This document shows, piece after piece, positions 55,102 to 63,448 of a stretch of 64,000 bases of DNA (within the stretch, counting starts at the first letter, position 1; every line of letters starts with the position of its first letter). The stretch is from Agrobacterium tumefaciens. Lineage in GTDB: Bacteria > Pseudomonadota > Alphaproteobacteria > Rhizobiales > Rhizobiaceae. The notes beneath the pieces are model-generated. The model had not been told where the DNA came from. It saw only the letters and a program-made list of their open reading frames with translations, and did not search any database. The stretch covers positions 124,001 to 188,000 of the forward strand of contig NZ_WJOK01000003.1 in assembly GCF_009649785.1 (NCBI RefSeq), written 5' to 3'. The position numbers and the translations under genes were made by a program.

Positions 55102-57957
55102 TCAGGCTAGCGTGGTCAGCACACGGCCCGAAGCGCCTGCTTCGGCGAAACGGCTGAAGACGCCGCTGGTGGTCGTGCGCAGCCGGTCGACATCCTCGGG
55201 GCCGTAGCGGTCGGAGCGGTAGCTCATCAACACGCGGATGGAGCGTTCGCCGCCAATCGTTTCTTCCATTACCTCGAATTGCAGCCCCAGCATGGATTCG
55301 TGCTTGTCGGGATCGATCTGCCGGAACTCGACGGTTTTGCCGTCCGGCCCTGAAAGCGTGCCGTTCAGCTTGTTCTTGGCGTGGATCTGGATGAATACCT
55401 CGAACAGATGGTCGCGGCCGGGCGTCATGCCGAGCGCCTCTTCGACGAGATCGATTGGAATTTCGCTGTGTTCCAGAGAGCCATTGACCGTGTTCTTCAC
55501 CGAGGAAATCAGTTCGCCGACCGTCATCTCCTCGCGGAAACGCACACGATGGGCAACGACCGTGGTGAAATAGCCGATCGTATCGAAATAGCCGCTGTCG
55601 GTGCGCCCGGACGCCGATGTGCCGACCACGAGATCGCTCAGCCCGCCCAGATGGCGCAGCGACGCGGCGATGGCGGCATAAACGACGTTGAACAGGGAGG
55701 CGCTGTTCTGCTTGGCGATGGCGTAAAGTCCGTCGCTGACGTGTTTTTCCAGCTTGAACTCGATCCAGCCGCCCGCCGGCGCCTCGTCGTGTGCAGCATC
55801 TGTCGGCGTGCTGTTCTGTCCGGTAAGGACCAGGCCTTTCGGTGCGTCCCGCAGCATATCGGTCCAGTAGGCAAGGTGGTCGCCGTTGACGCCGGATGCC
55901 ACCTGTTTTCTGGCGAATTCATGGAAGGGTGCGGGCTTGCTCGCAAAGACAGGGGCCTTGCCCGTGGCTCTTGCCCTATAGGCTTCGGTCAGCTCGTCCA
56001 TCATCAGGTTCACCGACCATTCGTCCAGCACAATATGGTGGAAGAGGAAAGAGAGCACCTGGCCGCCGGTTTGGGGATTGCGCAGGAAACGCAGCCGCAT
56101 CGGCAATTCGCGGGCAAGGTCGAACCGCCAGGACGCTTCCGTATGCCGGTCCACGCCTTCGCTTTCCTCACTCGTCCAGAACCACTTATAGCCGGGCAGG
56201 TCGTGCATCGGCACGATCTTTTGCAGAACCGTCCCATCTTCGACGTAAAAATGGGTTCGCAGGCCGGGATGACGCTCGATAATATCGAGGAATGCACATT
56301 CGAAAGCGCTCTCATCCACCGGATCGAGGAAATCGAGCGCGAAGGGGATGTTGAAAATCTCGCCGAAACCGAAGGCGGCATAGGCTTTCCAGAGCGACAT
56401 CTGCGCAAGAGAAAGCGGTGCCGTCAGCGAGCCGGTCGCGGTTGCTTCCGCCTGTGCAGGGGCGGCGGTTTCGAGACGCGTCGCCTGTTTTGCGAGCGAT
56501 GCGGCGGTGGGATAGCTGAACAGGTCGTTGAAACGCAGCTCGATGCCGTGATTGCTCAAAAGGCGTCCGATGATGCGGGTCGCGATCAGCGAATGGCCGC
56601 CAAAATCGAAGAAATCGTCATCCGGTCCCATGTCTGTCGACGCAAGCGCTTCGCGGAATTCGGCAAGAATTGCCGCGGCAGTCTCGTCGTCGCTGGAGCG
56701 GGAGGCGGCGGGCAGGGATGCTGCAGCCTCCGGCCCTGCGGACGAGGTTTGATGCGTAATGCCGGAAAAATCCGCACCGCCTTCGAGATGGGCGATGAAA
56801 CGCTCCAGCAGAAATGCCGTCGCATGCGGCGAGGCCTCCTTGCCGCCGGTCAGTTCCAGACGGATGTGGCCATCAACCGTGCTGCCAGCAGCGAGCGTCA
56901 GGCCAAGGCCGGACTGGAGAGAGGGGAGTGGCAGGCGCTCGAACCGGAGCCGCTCGACGGATGAGGTTTCAGCCGATGTTGGCAGGGTCTGAAGCGTGAA
57001 GGTGGCAACCTCGTCGTTGTGTTCGCCATGTCGGGCCAACCCAGCCAGCACGGCTTTTTCGGCCTCCTGCGGCGACTGGCTACGTGAGATCGAGACGCGG
57101 GCGACCGCATCTGCCGGAAGCGGCAGGCCGGCCTCGTTCCCGGGTTGCAGGGGCAGGCGCAGGGTAACAGTGTCGAGATCGCCATTGGTCGCCAGAAAAA
57201 GCGCGAAACGGGCACCGGTGCGTGCCAGAAGCGCGTCCGGTGCGGCCGAGCCGTTTGGGTCGAGAAGGGCAGCCGGAAGATCGACGCCGTGGCAGTGGCT
57301 CGCCGGCTTGGTCCCGTTATTTCGGAGAGAGACGACGGGCGTGCCGGAGGCCGGTCCTTGCAGCCAGGGGAGCGGAACTGGATTGACGATGGCGTTTTCG
57401 GTGATGCGTGGCGAAAGCGGCTTTGGTGCCTCGCCAGCATAGGCTGCGGCAATAGCGCCCAGCAAAATCTGCGGTGAGAGGGATTCACCAAGCAGGCCAT
57501 GCACCAGAAGCGCCAGCAGTACCTCTCCTTCGCTCAAGAGCACGATGGCCTGAAACGGCGGATCGATTTCCGCGTCGAACGGGCTTGCCTGAAGGTCGTG
57601 CAGAAGGGCCACCGCTTCGTCTTTCGATGCCGTCTGAAACAGTTGCACGAGAGATGCCGAAGGGGCCTCTACGCTCTTGGCAAGGGTGCCGTCTTCTCCA
57701 AAGGAAAACCGCACGCGCAGTTCGGGCCATGCCTCGCAAACCGTCTCCAGTGCCGATGTCAGGCGCAGAAGGTCGCTCTCGCCGCCGATGCGGTAGGTGA
57801 GAATATGCCGGAAGACCTGATCGGGGTCCTGAAACTGCTGGAACCAGACCCGCTCCTCATATTGGCTTGGCTGCGATCCGCTCCGTGGGGCTTCGTCCGC
57901 ATTGTCGAAGGTTTGTTCGATGCGGCGCGCAAGCATGCGCGAATTATCTGCTGCCAT
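55102..57957 (-). CDS. Siderophore NRPS, C*-PCP-C (VibF C-terminal half equivalent)
   Basis: 951 residues. An N-terminal condensation-like domain (about 25-390) has lost its motif: the HHxxxDG position reads VHGLLGES at 152-159. A peptidyl carrier follows with DDDFFDFGGHSL and Ser456. The C-terminal condensation domain (about 510-940) has the intact H640-H641-IVL-D645. This matches C1-PCP-C2 of VibF, where C2 passes the DHB-oxazolinyl group from the carrier to a polyamine amine and no thioesterase is needed. Convergent with the VibH-like gene and probably transcribed with the carrier, reductase and transport genes or alone. It must work in trans with the Cy-Cy-A protein. Confidence 0.9.
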   Translation of the reverse strand: MAADNSRMLARRIEQTFDNADEAPRSGSQPSQYEERVWFQQFQDPDQVFRHILTYRIGGESDLLRLTSALETVCEAWPELRVRFSFGEDGTLAKSVEAPSASLVQLFQTASKDEAVALLHDLQASPFDAEIDPPFQAIVLLSEGEVLLALLVHGLLGESLSPQILLGAIAAAYAGEAPKPLSPRITENAIVNPVPLPWLQGPASGTPVVSLRNNGTKPASHCHGVDLPAALLDPNGSAAPDALLARTGARFALFLATNGDLDTVTLRLPLQPGNEAGLPLPADAVARVSISRSQSPQEAEKAVLAGLARHGEHNDEVATFTLQTLPTSAETSSVERLRFERLPLPSLQSGLGLTLAAGSTVDGHIRLELTGGKEASPHATAFLLERFIAHLEGGADFSGITHQTSSAGPEAAASLPAASRSSDDETAAAILAEFREALASTDMGPDDDFFDFGGHSLIATRIIGRLLSNHGIELRFNDLFSYPTAASLAKQATRLETAAPAQAEATATGSLTAPLSLAQMSLWKAYAAFGFGEIFNIPFALDFLDPVDESAFECAFLDIIERHPGLRTHFYVEDGTVLQKIVPMHDLPGYKWFWTSEESEGVDRHTEASWRFDLARELPMRLRFLRNPQTGGQVLSFLFHHIVLDEWSVNLMMDELTEAYRARATGKAPVFASKPAPFHEFARKQVASGVNGDHLAYWTDMLRDAPKGLVLTGQNSTPTDAAHDEAPAGGWIEFKLEKHVSDGLYAIAKQNSASLFNVVYAAIAASLRHLGGLSDLVVGTSASGRTDSGYFDTIGYFTTVVAHRVRFREEMTVGELISSVKNTVNGSLEHSEIPIDLVEEALGMTPGRDHLFEVFIQIHAKNKLNGTLSGPDGKTVEFRQIDPDKHESMLGLQFEVMEETIGGERSIRVLMSYRSDRYGPEDVDRLRTTTSGVFSRFAEAGASGRVLTTLA

Positions 57958-58026
57958 GGTCCTCTCCTTGGAAGTATAATGTTGAGGTAGGTCGCGCTTG
58001 GCGGGGAAAGTCCCCTCTTGCGGGGA

Positions 58027-58260
58027 TCAGCAGCCCGCGCGCGACTGCTCGATCAGCGCCTGCCAGGCGGTAAGCGTGGGCTGACGGGCGAGATCGTCAT
58101 AGTGAAGTCGCGTGCCGGCGAGCTGCGAAAGCGGCGGGATCAGGCGCATGAGAGCGAGGGAGTGAAGTCCGCAGCCGAACAGGTTGGCGTTCGGGCCGAT
58201 ATGCCCCACCTCATCGTCCAGAACCTTGGCGAGATGGGCTTTGAGTTCCGTCGTCATCAT
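58027..58260 (-). CDS. Free-standing aryl carrier protein
   Basis: 77 residues from the ATG at 58260, which has GGAGG five bases upstream; a 15-residue longer form is possible. The 4'-phosphopantetheine site is Ser34 in FGCGLHSLALMRLI. The C-terminus QPTLTAWQALIEQS closely parallels the end of the EntB aryl carrier (VPTLSAWWALIEEK), so it is an ArCP rather than an acyl carrier. It may supply DHB for the third acylation or for the Cy domains. It lies 37 bp behind the reductase gene and 69 bp before the C*-PCP-C gene on the same strand. Confidence 0.82.
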   Translation of the reverse strand: MMTTELKAHLAKVLDDEVGHIGPNANLFGCGLHSLALMRLIPPLSQLAGTRLHYDDLARQPTLTAWQALIEQSRAGC

Positions 58261-58297
58261 GTCCGCCTCCAGCTTGCCAGCCGCCGCGATTGCCGGT

Positions 58298-59137
58298 TCA
58301 TTCATCGAAATGATCGTGAACGCCGCTTGCTCCGCGCCGCCAGTAGCCGGAAGCGCGCGTCCATTTGGGGTTCGCGCCGTACTCGCCGATCAGGATTGCG
58401 CGCAGGTCTTTCGCCGCTTTCGATTCGCAGGCGACCCAGCTGAAGAAATCGCCCTCAGGCAGTTCAAGCGTACGCAGCGCCTCCGTCAGGGCGTCGTGAT
58501 CGGCGCCGCCCGCGGCCTCCTGCGTTACCCAGATGATCGACGCGTCAGCTTTCGTGGCGAGGTCCAGGCGATCAGCCTCCGTCTCAACTTCGATCAGGGC
58601 GACGACGCGGGTGCCCTTGGGCATTTCTTCCAGTCGCCGTGCAAGGGCGGGAAGGCCGGTATCGTCGGCAATCAGCAGATGCCAGTCGAAGGTGAAGGGA
58701 ATGGTGAACGAGCCGCGCGGGCCTGCAATCCATGCCTTGTCACCCACCCTGGCGGATTTTGCCCAGTTGCTGGCGGGGCCATCATGGTGCGTGGCGAAAT
58801 CGATGGCGAGTTCACCCTTCTCGGCATCGAAGCTGCGCGGCGTGTAATCGCGTGCGAGCGGGCGCGGCGCGCCTTCGGGAAATTCGAGGCCGTTCGGGCC
58901 GATCACCGGCAGGTTAGGTTCGGTTTCGCCGGGAAGCGGGAAGAACATCTTGACGTGGTCGTCAAAACCGAGACTGGCAAAGCCTTCAAGCTCAGGCCCG
59001 GTCAATACGATGCGCACCATGGACCGGCTGAGTTTTTCCACCCGGGCCACGTCAAGGCAGCGTAGCTTGACGGCGTAACGATGGCGTTTGGGGGTCCGGT
59101 CCTGAACGCCGGTTTCAATGCTTTGTGCAATGCTCAT
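58298..59137 (-). CDS. Siderophore-interacting protein, ViuB-like ferric-siderophore reductase
   Basis: 279 residues. FAD-binding motif RDYTPRSFD with R96-Y98-T99-R101, then DFATHHDGPASNWA and GPRGSF. The NAD(P)-binding-like C-terminal domain ends with a tryptophan/arginine-rich ASGYWRRGASG, as in SIP/ViuB. It reduces Fe3+ in imported ferric catecholate in the cytoplasm. The start at 59137 gives the usual short N-terminus. First gene of the group that continues with the aryl carrier. Confidence 0.93.
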   Translation of the reverse strand: MSIAQSIETGVQDRTPKRHRYAVKLRCLDVARVEKLSRSMVRIVLTGPELEGFASLGFDDHVKMFFPLPGETEPNLPVIGPNGLEFPEGAPRPLARDYTPRSFDAEKGELAIDFATHHDGPASNWAKSARVGDKAWIAGPRGSFTIPFTFDWHLLIADDTGLPALARRLEEMPKGTRVVALIEVETEADRLDLATKADASIIWVTQEAAGGADHDALTEALRTLELPEGDFFSWVACESKAAKDLRAILIGEYGANPKWTRASGYWRRGASGVHDHFDE

Positions 59138-59324
59138 GTTGCTGTCTTCCCTGGGATATCGCCGATGGGGATCGGCAGTTTCGCTGTCCCGGATCGGCAT
59201 GCCGGACAATCGCGCACCGGAGTTTTCCGGCGGGAGATCCGACGTCGTTGTGTCAAGATGCGCGAACCATAACAGGCGGTTCCGGCGGTCGCAATATAAG
59301 TTTCTTCAAAAACTCAAGTTTATG

Positions 59325-59347
59325 TCCGGCGCATGGTTTGCGCCGGA
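59325..59347 (-). terminator. Hairpin after the binding-protein gene of the ferric-siderophore importer
   Basis: A perfect 8-bp stem, TCCGGCGC (59325-59332) and GCGCCGGA (59340-59347), 7-base loop, 23 bp beyond the stop of the gene ending at 59370. The T run is displaced, so it may be a weak terminator. Just after it on the minus strand lies a possible promoter for the reductase gene: TTGCGA, 17 bp, TATGGT. Confidence 0.45.
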
Positions 59348-59369
59348 ATTGCGCTTGTCGAAAAGGCGT

Positions 59370-60323
59370 TTAACGGCGGCCTGCCCAGCTTTCCACCGCG
59401 TCCAGCGTGTGCAGCGCGCTTGGGATGGACGGCGTCGTGACCCGGCTGGAATCGAGAAAGATGATCCGGCCGTCACGCGCCGGTTTGACGAAGCGTTCCC
59501 AGCCGGGAATGATTTTTTCGAGTGCGGCGCGCGTTCCGGCTTCGCCTCGGGCGGGGCTGTTATAGCTGTTCATCACCACCAGCAGATCAGGGTTGAGCTT
59601 GCCAAAAGCCTCGGCACTGAGCGGCATCGTCAGGGTGGAACCCAGCCCACCCGACGAGGTGGCGTTGTCGATTTTCAGCCGTGCGTAACCCAGATCCTCG
59701 AGCGCCTGCACCGCACCGGACATATCGCCGACCGCGTTGATCTGGTCGGTCAGCAGAATTGCGAGATAGGTCTTGCCTTTTGCGTCTTCGCCGAGTGCTT
59801 TTTTGACGGTGGCGAGTTTCTCGTCATAGGTCTTCCGGCGCTCGGCAAAAGCGTCACTTCTGCCAACGAGACCCGAAAGATTCTCTTCGACGCTGAAGCC
59901 ATAGGTGTGGCCAGTGCTTACCTTCTGCAGATAGACGGGCGCGACGGTGGAAAGCTGCTCGGCCTTGCCGCTGTCCATTTCCGTGGCGACGATCAGGTCA
60001 GGTTGCAGCGCTCTCAGCTTTTCCAGATCGATCTGACCCACCGCGCCGAAACCTTTCGGTTTCGTGCGGCCTTCACCGAGAACGGTGTCGATGAAATCAA
60101 CGGCAGTGGCGAATTTGCCGTCGCTGTTGCGGCCATAGGCGCCTACCACGTTGGCGCCAAGATCCATCAGCGGCACGCCCAGCAGCGGTTCGTGCATGAC
60201 GACAATGCGCTGCGGCTGCTCGGGGATGGAGACCGTGCGGCCGGCGGCATCGGTGACGGTTCGCTCTGCGGCAAGGCTGCTTCCGGCGGTCAGAAGTGCT
60301 GCTACGAGGATGGCAAATCGCAT
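59370..60323 (-). CDS. Ferric-siderophore periplasmic binding protein (FepB/FatB type)
   Basis: 317 residues from 60323 (AAAGGG upstream). Sec signal MRFAILVAALLTAGSSLAA and no lipobox. Type III binding fold: RTVTDAAGRTVSIPEQPQRIVV at the mature N-terminus, then IDLEKLRALQPDLIVA and LNPDLLVVMNSY. It accepts the ferric catecholate from the outer-membrane receptor and docks on the FecCD permeases. Last gene of the importer operon fepC-G-D-B in transcription order. Confidence 0.92.
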   Translation of the reverse strand: MRFAILVAALLTAGSSLAAERTVTDAAGRTVSIPEQPQRIVVMHEPLLGVPLMDLGANVVGAYGRNSDGKFATAVDFIDTVLGEGRTKPKGFGAVGQIDLEKLRALQPDLIVATEMDSGKAEQLSTVAPVYLQKVSTGHTYGFSVEENLSGLVGRSDAFAERRKTYDEKLATVKKALGEDAKGKTYLAILLTDQINAVGDMSGAVQALEDLGYARLKIDNATSSGGLGSTLTMPLSAEAFGKLNPDLLVVMNSYNSPARGEAGTRAALEKIIPGWERFVKPARDGRIIFLDSSRVTTPSIPSALHTLDAVESWAGRR

Positions 60324-60346
60324 GGCATACCCTTTGTTCAATTTCT

Positions 60347-61426
60347 TCAGTGGCGGTTAGTTCTGCGCAGCGCCTGCAGGCGCAGCGTGAGGATGAAAAG
60401 CGGCACGCCGATCAGCGTCAGCGCAAGGCCTATCGGCATCGGCGTATCGGCCACCAGCCCACGCGAAAGCGTATCGGCGGTCACCACCAGAATGCCGCCC
60501 GTCAGCCCCGACAGGAAAAGCCTGGCGCGACCGACGGCGGGCGACAGGAAGGTGGCGAGATGCGGGGCGATGACGCCGAGAAAGGTCAAGGGGCCGACAG
60601 CGGTGACGGAAGCGGAGCTGAGGATGACCGCAAAAACGATGACGAGCGGGCGCGAACGTTTGACCGTTTCGCCGAGCGCCATGGCCATCTCGTTACCGAG
60701 ATCAAATACTGCAAGCGCCCGGCCGATGAGGAAAATGCCCACAAGGCTGACCGCGAAAAGAGGCGCGAACACGAGGATGATCGGCCAGCTCGCCTGAAAC
60801 AGCGAACCCGCCATCCAGTCTGCAAGCGACAGCGATGTTTCCGTTGGTGTGTAGAGCAAAAGCACTGATGAGACTGATGAAAGGGCGGATTCGATTGCGA
60901 TGCCCATCAGCAGGATGGCGAGCCCGCTGGAACGTTCGCGCCCCACGAGCGCGATGAGCAGGAAAGCTACCGCAAGGCCGCCGCCGACGGCCGCAAGCGC
61001 CACCATGGTCTTGGGCGCCGCCGGCACCAGCACCAGAAGCAGCATTATGGTGGTCATTGATCCCTGGCTCAGACCGAACAGGCCGGGATCGGCAAGCGGA
61101 TTGCGGGCGACCGATTGCAGCATGGCCCCGGCCAGCGCAACGCTCCATCCGGCCATGAAACCAAGCAGGATGCGCGGCAGCCGTACCGTCCACAGCGCAT
61201 AGGCCTGATCGTCGCTCAAATGCCCGCCGGCAACGCCGTGCAGAAGGTCAATGAGACCGGTCTGTGTATTTCCGAGACTAATGGAAATGGCGGCCAGCAC
61301 CAACGCCAGCAGGATCAGTGCAAGGCCGGCCTTTAGGTTGCCGATGCCGATCTGCATCCCGCTCGGCAGCCGCAGGACCGCTTTGCCATCGGTGGCCAAT
61401 TGCCTTTTCATGACAGCCCTCTTCAT
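60347..61426 (-). CDS. FecCD-family ferric-siderophore permease (FepD/FepG type, second)
   Basis: 359 residues with about nine membrane helices. Family blocks RLPRILLGFMAGWSVALAGAMLQ and ARNPLADPGLFGLSQG, and TAVGPLTFLGVIAPHLA as coupling loop. Starts on an ATGA overlap with the upstream permease stop, indicating translational coupling and equal dosage of the two subunits. Confidence 0.93.
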   Translation of the reverse strand: MKRAVMKRQLATDGKAVLRLPSGMQIGIGNLKAGLALILLALVLAAISISLGNTQTGLIDLLHGVAGGHLSDDQAYALWTVRLPRILLGFMAGWSVALAGAMLQSVARNPLADPGLFGLSQGSMTTIMLLLVLVPAAPKTMVALAAVGGGLAVAFLLIALVGRERSSGLAILLMGIAIESALSSVSSVLLLYTPTETSLSLADWMAGSLFQASWPIILVFAPLFAVSLVGIFLIGRALAVFDLGNEMAMALGETVKRSRPLVIVFAVILSSASVTAVGPLTFLGVIAPHLATFLSPAVGRARLFLSGLTGGILVVTADTLSRGLVADTPMPIGLALTLIGVPLFILTLRLQALRRTNRH

Positions 61427-62436
61427 GACAGTTTATTGGCCGAAGGTGAAAGATAGAAGCGCTTGACTATGACGATGAAGACGAGGCCGCCGAGCAGGTC
61501 CATGAACAGTCCGGTATTGACCACATACGGCCTGAACAGGGTTTGCGCGCCCAGATCGGCCAGCACGCACAGAATCGCCCCGACAAGGGCTGAAGCGGGC
61601 AAAGCGAGCGTGAAATTCACCCCGACCAGCGGCCGGACCATATGCGGAACGATGAGGCCGACGAAGCCGATGGGACCGCAGATGGCCACGGCCGAGCCGG
61701 ACGCCAGCATTGTGGCGAAAAGTGCGATCCGGGAAACGCGCGTGACGTTGACGCCGGCGGAAGCGGCTTTTTCCGCACCCAGCAGTACCAGCGTCAGCGG
61801 GCGGGCAACCGACCAGAGCATCACCATCGCAATGGCGCCAATCCACCAGAAATCGGTGAGGCGCTCGGCATAGACGTGGTTGATATTGCCGCCGACCCAG
61901 CTCAGGAATTCGGCGCGACGTGTGGGGTTTGACAAAAGGAGGGCATTGGTGATGCCGATCAGCAGCATGGAGACAAGCGCACCGGACAGGATGAGCGACA
62001 GGCCGCGCGGATCGTTTGACCGCCCGGCCAGCCGGGCAACGAGGAAGCAGGCGCCAAAGCCGAAGCCGGCGCCGATAAGCGCGATGAGCCCCTGTATTTC
62101 GGGAGAGAAATCGAACACCAGCGCACCGGCGACCACAAAAAGCGTCGCACCGGCATTCAGGCCCAGGGTGGAGGGCGAGGCGAGAGGATTGCGGGCAAGC
62201 CCCTGCAGCACGCAGCCACTGACGGCCGTGGTGGCGCCGACATAGATCGCAATCAGTGAGCGCGGGATTTGCTGATAGAGGAGAACCGACTGTTCATAGG
62301 TTTCGGCCTCGCCGTGCACGAGCGTCGTCGCGATTTCGGCAAGTGGCAGGTCGCCAGTCATCAGCACGAAGTTGGTGACGAGAACAACGGCCAGCAAGAT
62401 CGCGGCGGCAAAGATCAGCATTATTTTAGATGTCAT
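61423..62436 (-). CDS. FecCD-family ferric-siderophore permease (first)
   Basis: 337 residues, all hydrophobic helices. RSLIAIYVGATTAVSGCVLQ, ARNPLASPSTLGLNAG and AICGPIGFVGLIVPHMVR are the FecCD landmarks. Four-base ATGA overlaps join it with both the ATPase upstream and the second permease downstream. Confidence 0.93.
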   Translation of the reverse strand: MTSKIMLIFAAAILLAVVLVTNFVLMTGDLPLAEIATTLVHGEAETYEQSVLLYQQIPRSLIAIYVGATTAVSGCVLQGLARNPLASPSTLGLNAGATLFVVAGALVFDFSPEIQGLIALIGAGFGFGACFLVARLAGRSNDPRGLSLILSGALVSMLLIGITNALLLSNPTRRAEFLSWVGGNINHVYAERLTDFWWIGAIAMVMLWSVARPLTLVLLGAEKAASAGVNVTRVSRIALFATMLASGSAVAICGPIGFVGLIVPHMVRPLVGVNFTLALPASALVGAILCVLADLGAQTLFRPYVVNTGLFMDLLGGLVFIVIVKRFYLSPSANKLS

Positions 62437-63248
62437 GCCGGAATGGCCTGTTCCTGCCGCTCCAGCCGCGGCACGCAGATGAGCCGCCCCTGCCGGGAAA
62501 ATATGTCGGCCTCGAGATCAAAGACGTCGGCCACATTGGCTGATGTGACGGTATTCGCAACAGGCCCGGAGGCGAGAACCCGTCCGGCTTTCAGCATGAT
62601 GACGTCGTCGGCGAAGGTTGAGGCGAGGTTGAGATCATGCAGCACGACGATAACAGTTTTGCCGTGCCTGTCCGTCAGTTCGCGCACGAGGCTGAGGACG
62701 GCATATTGATATTTCATGTCGAGATGGTTGACCGGCTCGTCCATCAGGATCACCTCCGTGTCCTGAGCGAGCACCATGGCGATGAAGGCGCGCTGGCGCT
62801 GGCCGCCGGACAGCGTGTTGACCTGCGCCCTGGCCTTGTCTTCCAGCCCGACGGTCTTCAGCGCTTCGGCAAAAAGCGCCCGGTCGCGTTCGGAGGGACC
62901 GCCGCCAAGCCCGTAACGTGCATAACCCGCAAGCTCGATCAATTCGCCAAGCGTCATATAGTCAGGGCAATGGCATTCCTGCGGCAGATAGGAGATGCGG
63001 CGGGCGAGTTCGCGGCGTCCGATCGCGCCGATCAGGCGGTCACCGAGGCTTATCCTGCCTGATGATAAAGGCACGAAGCCCATGATGGTCTTCAACAGCG
63101 TCGACTTGCCACAGCCGTTGGGTCCGACCAGCGCTGTGACGCGGCCGGTTTGAAAGCGGGCAGACAGGCCCTGCAATACGGCGATGTGTCCGTAACTCGC
63201 ATGAAGGTCCGTGGCATCAAGCACCGGATTACAACTCCTGTTATTCAT
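62433..63248 (-). CDS. Ferric-siderophore ABC transporter ATP-binding protein (FepC type)
   Basis: 271 residues from the ATG at 63248. Walker A GPNGCGKST, Q-loop LPQECHCPDYMT, signature LSGGQRQRAFIA, Walker B VILMDEPVNHLD, switch LHDLNLA. First gene of the ferric-siderophore importer. The start has no clear ribosome site and is preceded by a 17-bp palindrome; a much weaker TTG start lies at 63335. Confidence 0.92.
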   Translation of the reverse strand: MNNRSCNPVLDATDLHASYGHIAVLQGLSARFQTGRVTALVGPNGCGKSTLLKTIMGFVPLSSGRISLGDRLIGAIGRRELARRISYLPQECHCPDYMTLGELIELAGYARYGLGGGPSERDRALFAEALKTVGLEDKARAQVNTLSGGQRQRAFIAMVLAQDTEVILMDEPVNHLDMKYQYAVLSLVRELTDRHGKTVIVVLHDLNLASTFADDVIMLKAGRVLASGPVANTVTSANVADVFDLEADIFSRQGRLICVPRLERQEQAIPA

Positions 63249-63255
63249 AGGGCCA

Positions 63256-63272
63256 TGCGTCGACTCGACGCA
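63256..63272. promoter_or_regulatory. 17-bp palindrome just upstream of the FepC-type start
   Basis: TGCGTCGA-C-TCGACGCA, a perfect 8-1-8 palindrome eight bases before the ATG. It overlaps where a ribosome site should be. It could be an operator or an mRNA hairpin that hides the start. Confidence 0.4.
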
Positions 63273-63352
63273 CGTCCTACCTAAGCTGTTGAATTCACAT
63301 ATCGAACTTGCGGAAATCGGGTTCTGTACCGGCAAGCGCGACAGGCTGGTCT

Positions 63353-63380
63353 TGAAGCGACACTAAACTATAGTAAAATT
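63353..63380 (+). promoter_or_regulatory. Putative promoter of the monooxygenase gene
   Basis: TTGAAG (63353-63358), 16-bp spacer, TAAAAT (63375-63380) in an AT-rich stretch; the ATG follows at 63449. Confidence 0.5.
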
Positions 63381-63448
63381 CTCCACAAATCGAAATTTGC
63401 CGATTCACATCGCGGATTTCGTGATGATTTTTTCATTCGAGGTGTTTC

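Noticed and set aside
63415-63436. RirA box near the importer/monooxygenase divergent region
   Set aside because: The nearest candidates are TGA-N8-TCA at 63421 and TGA-N9-TCG at the TGAATTCACATATCG stretch; neither keeps the TGA-N9-TCA rule.
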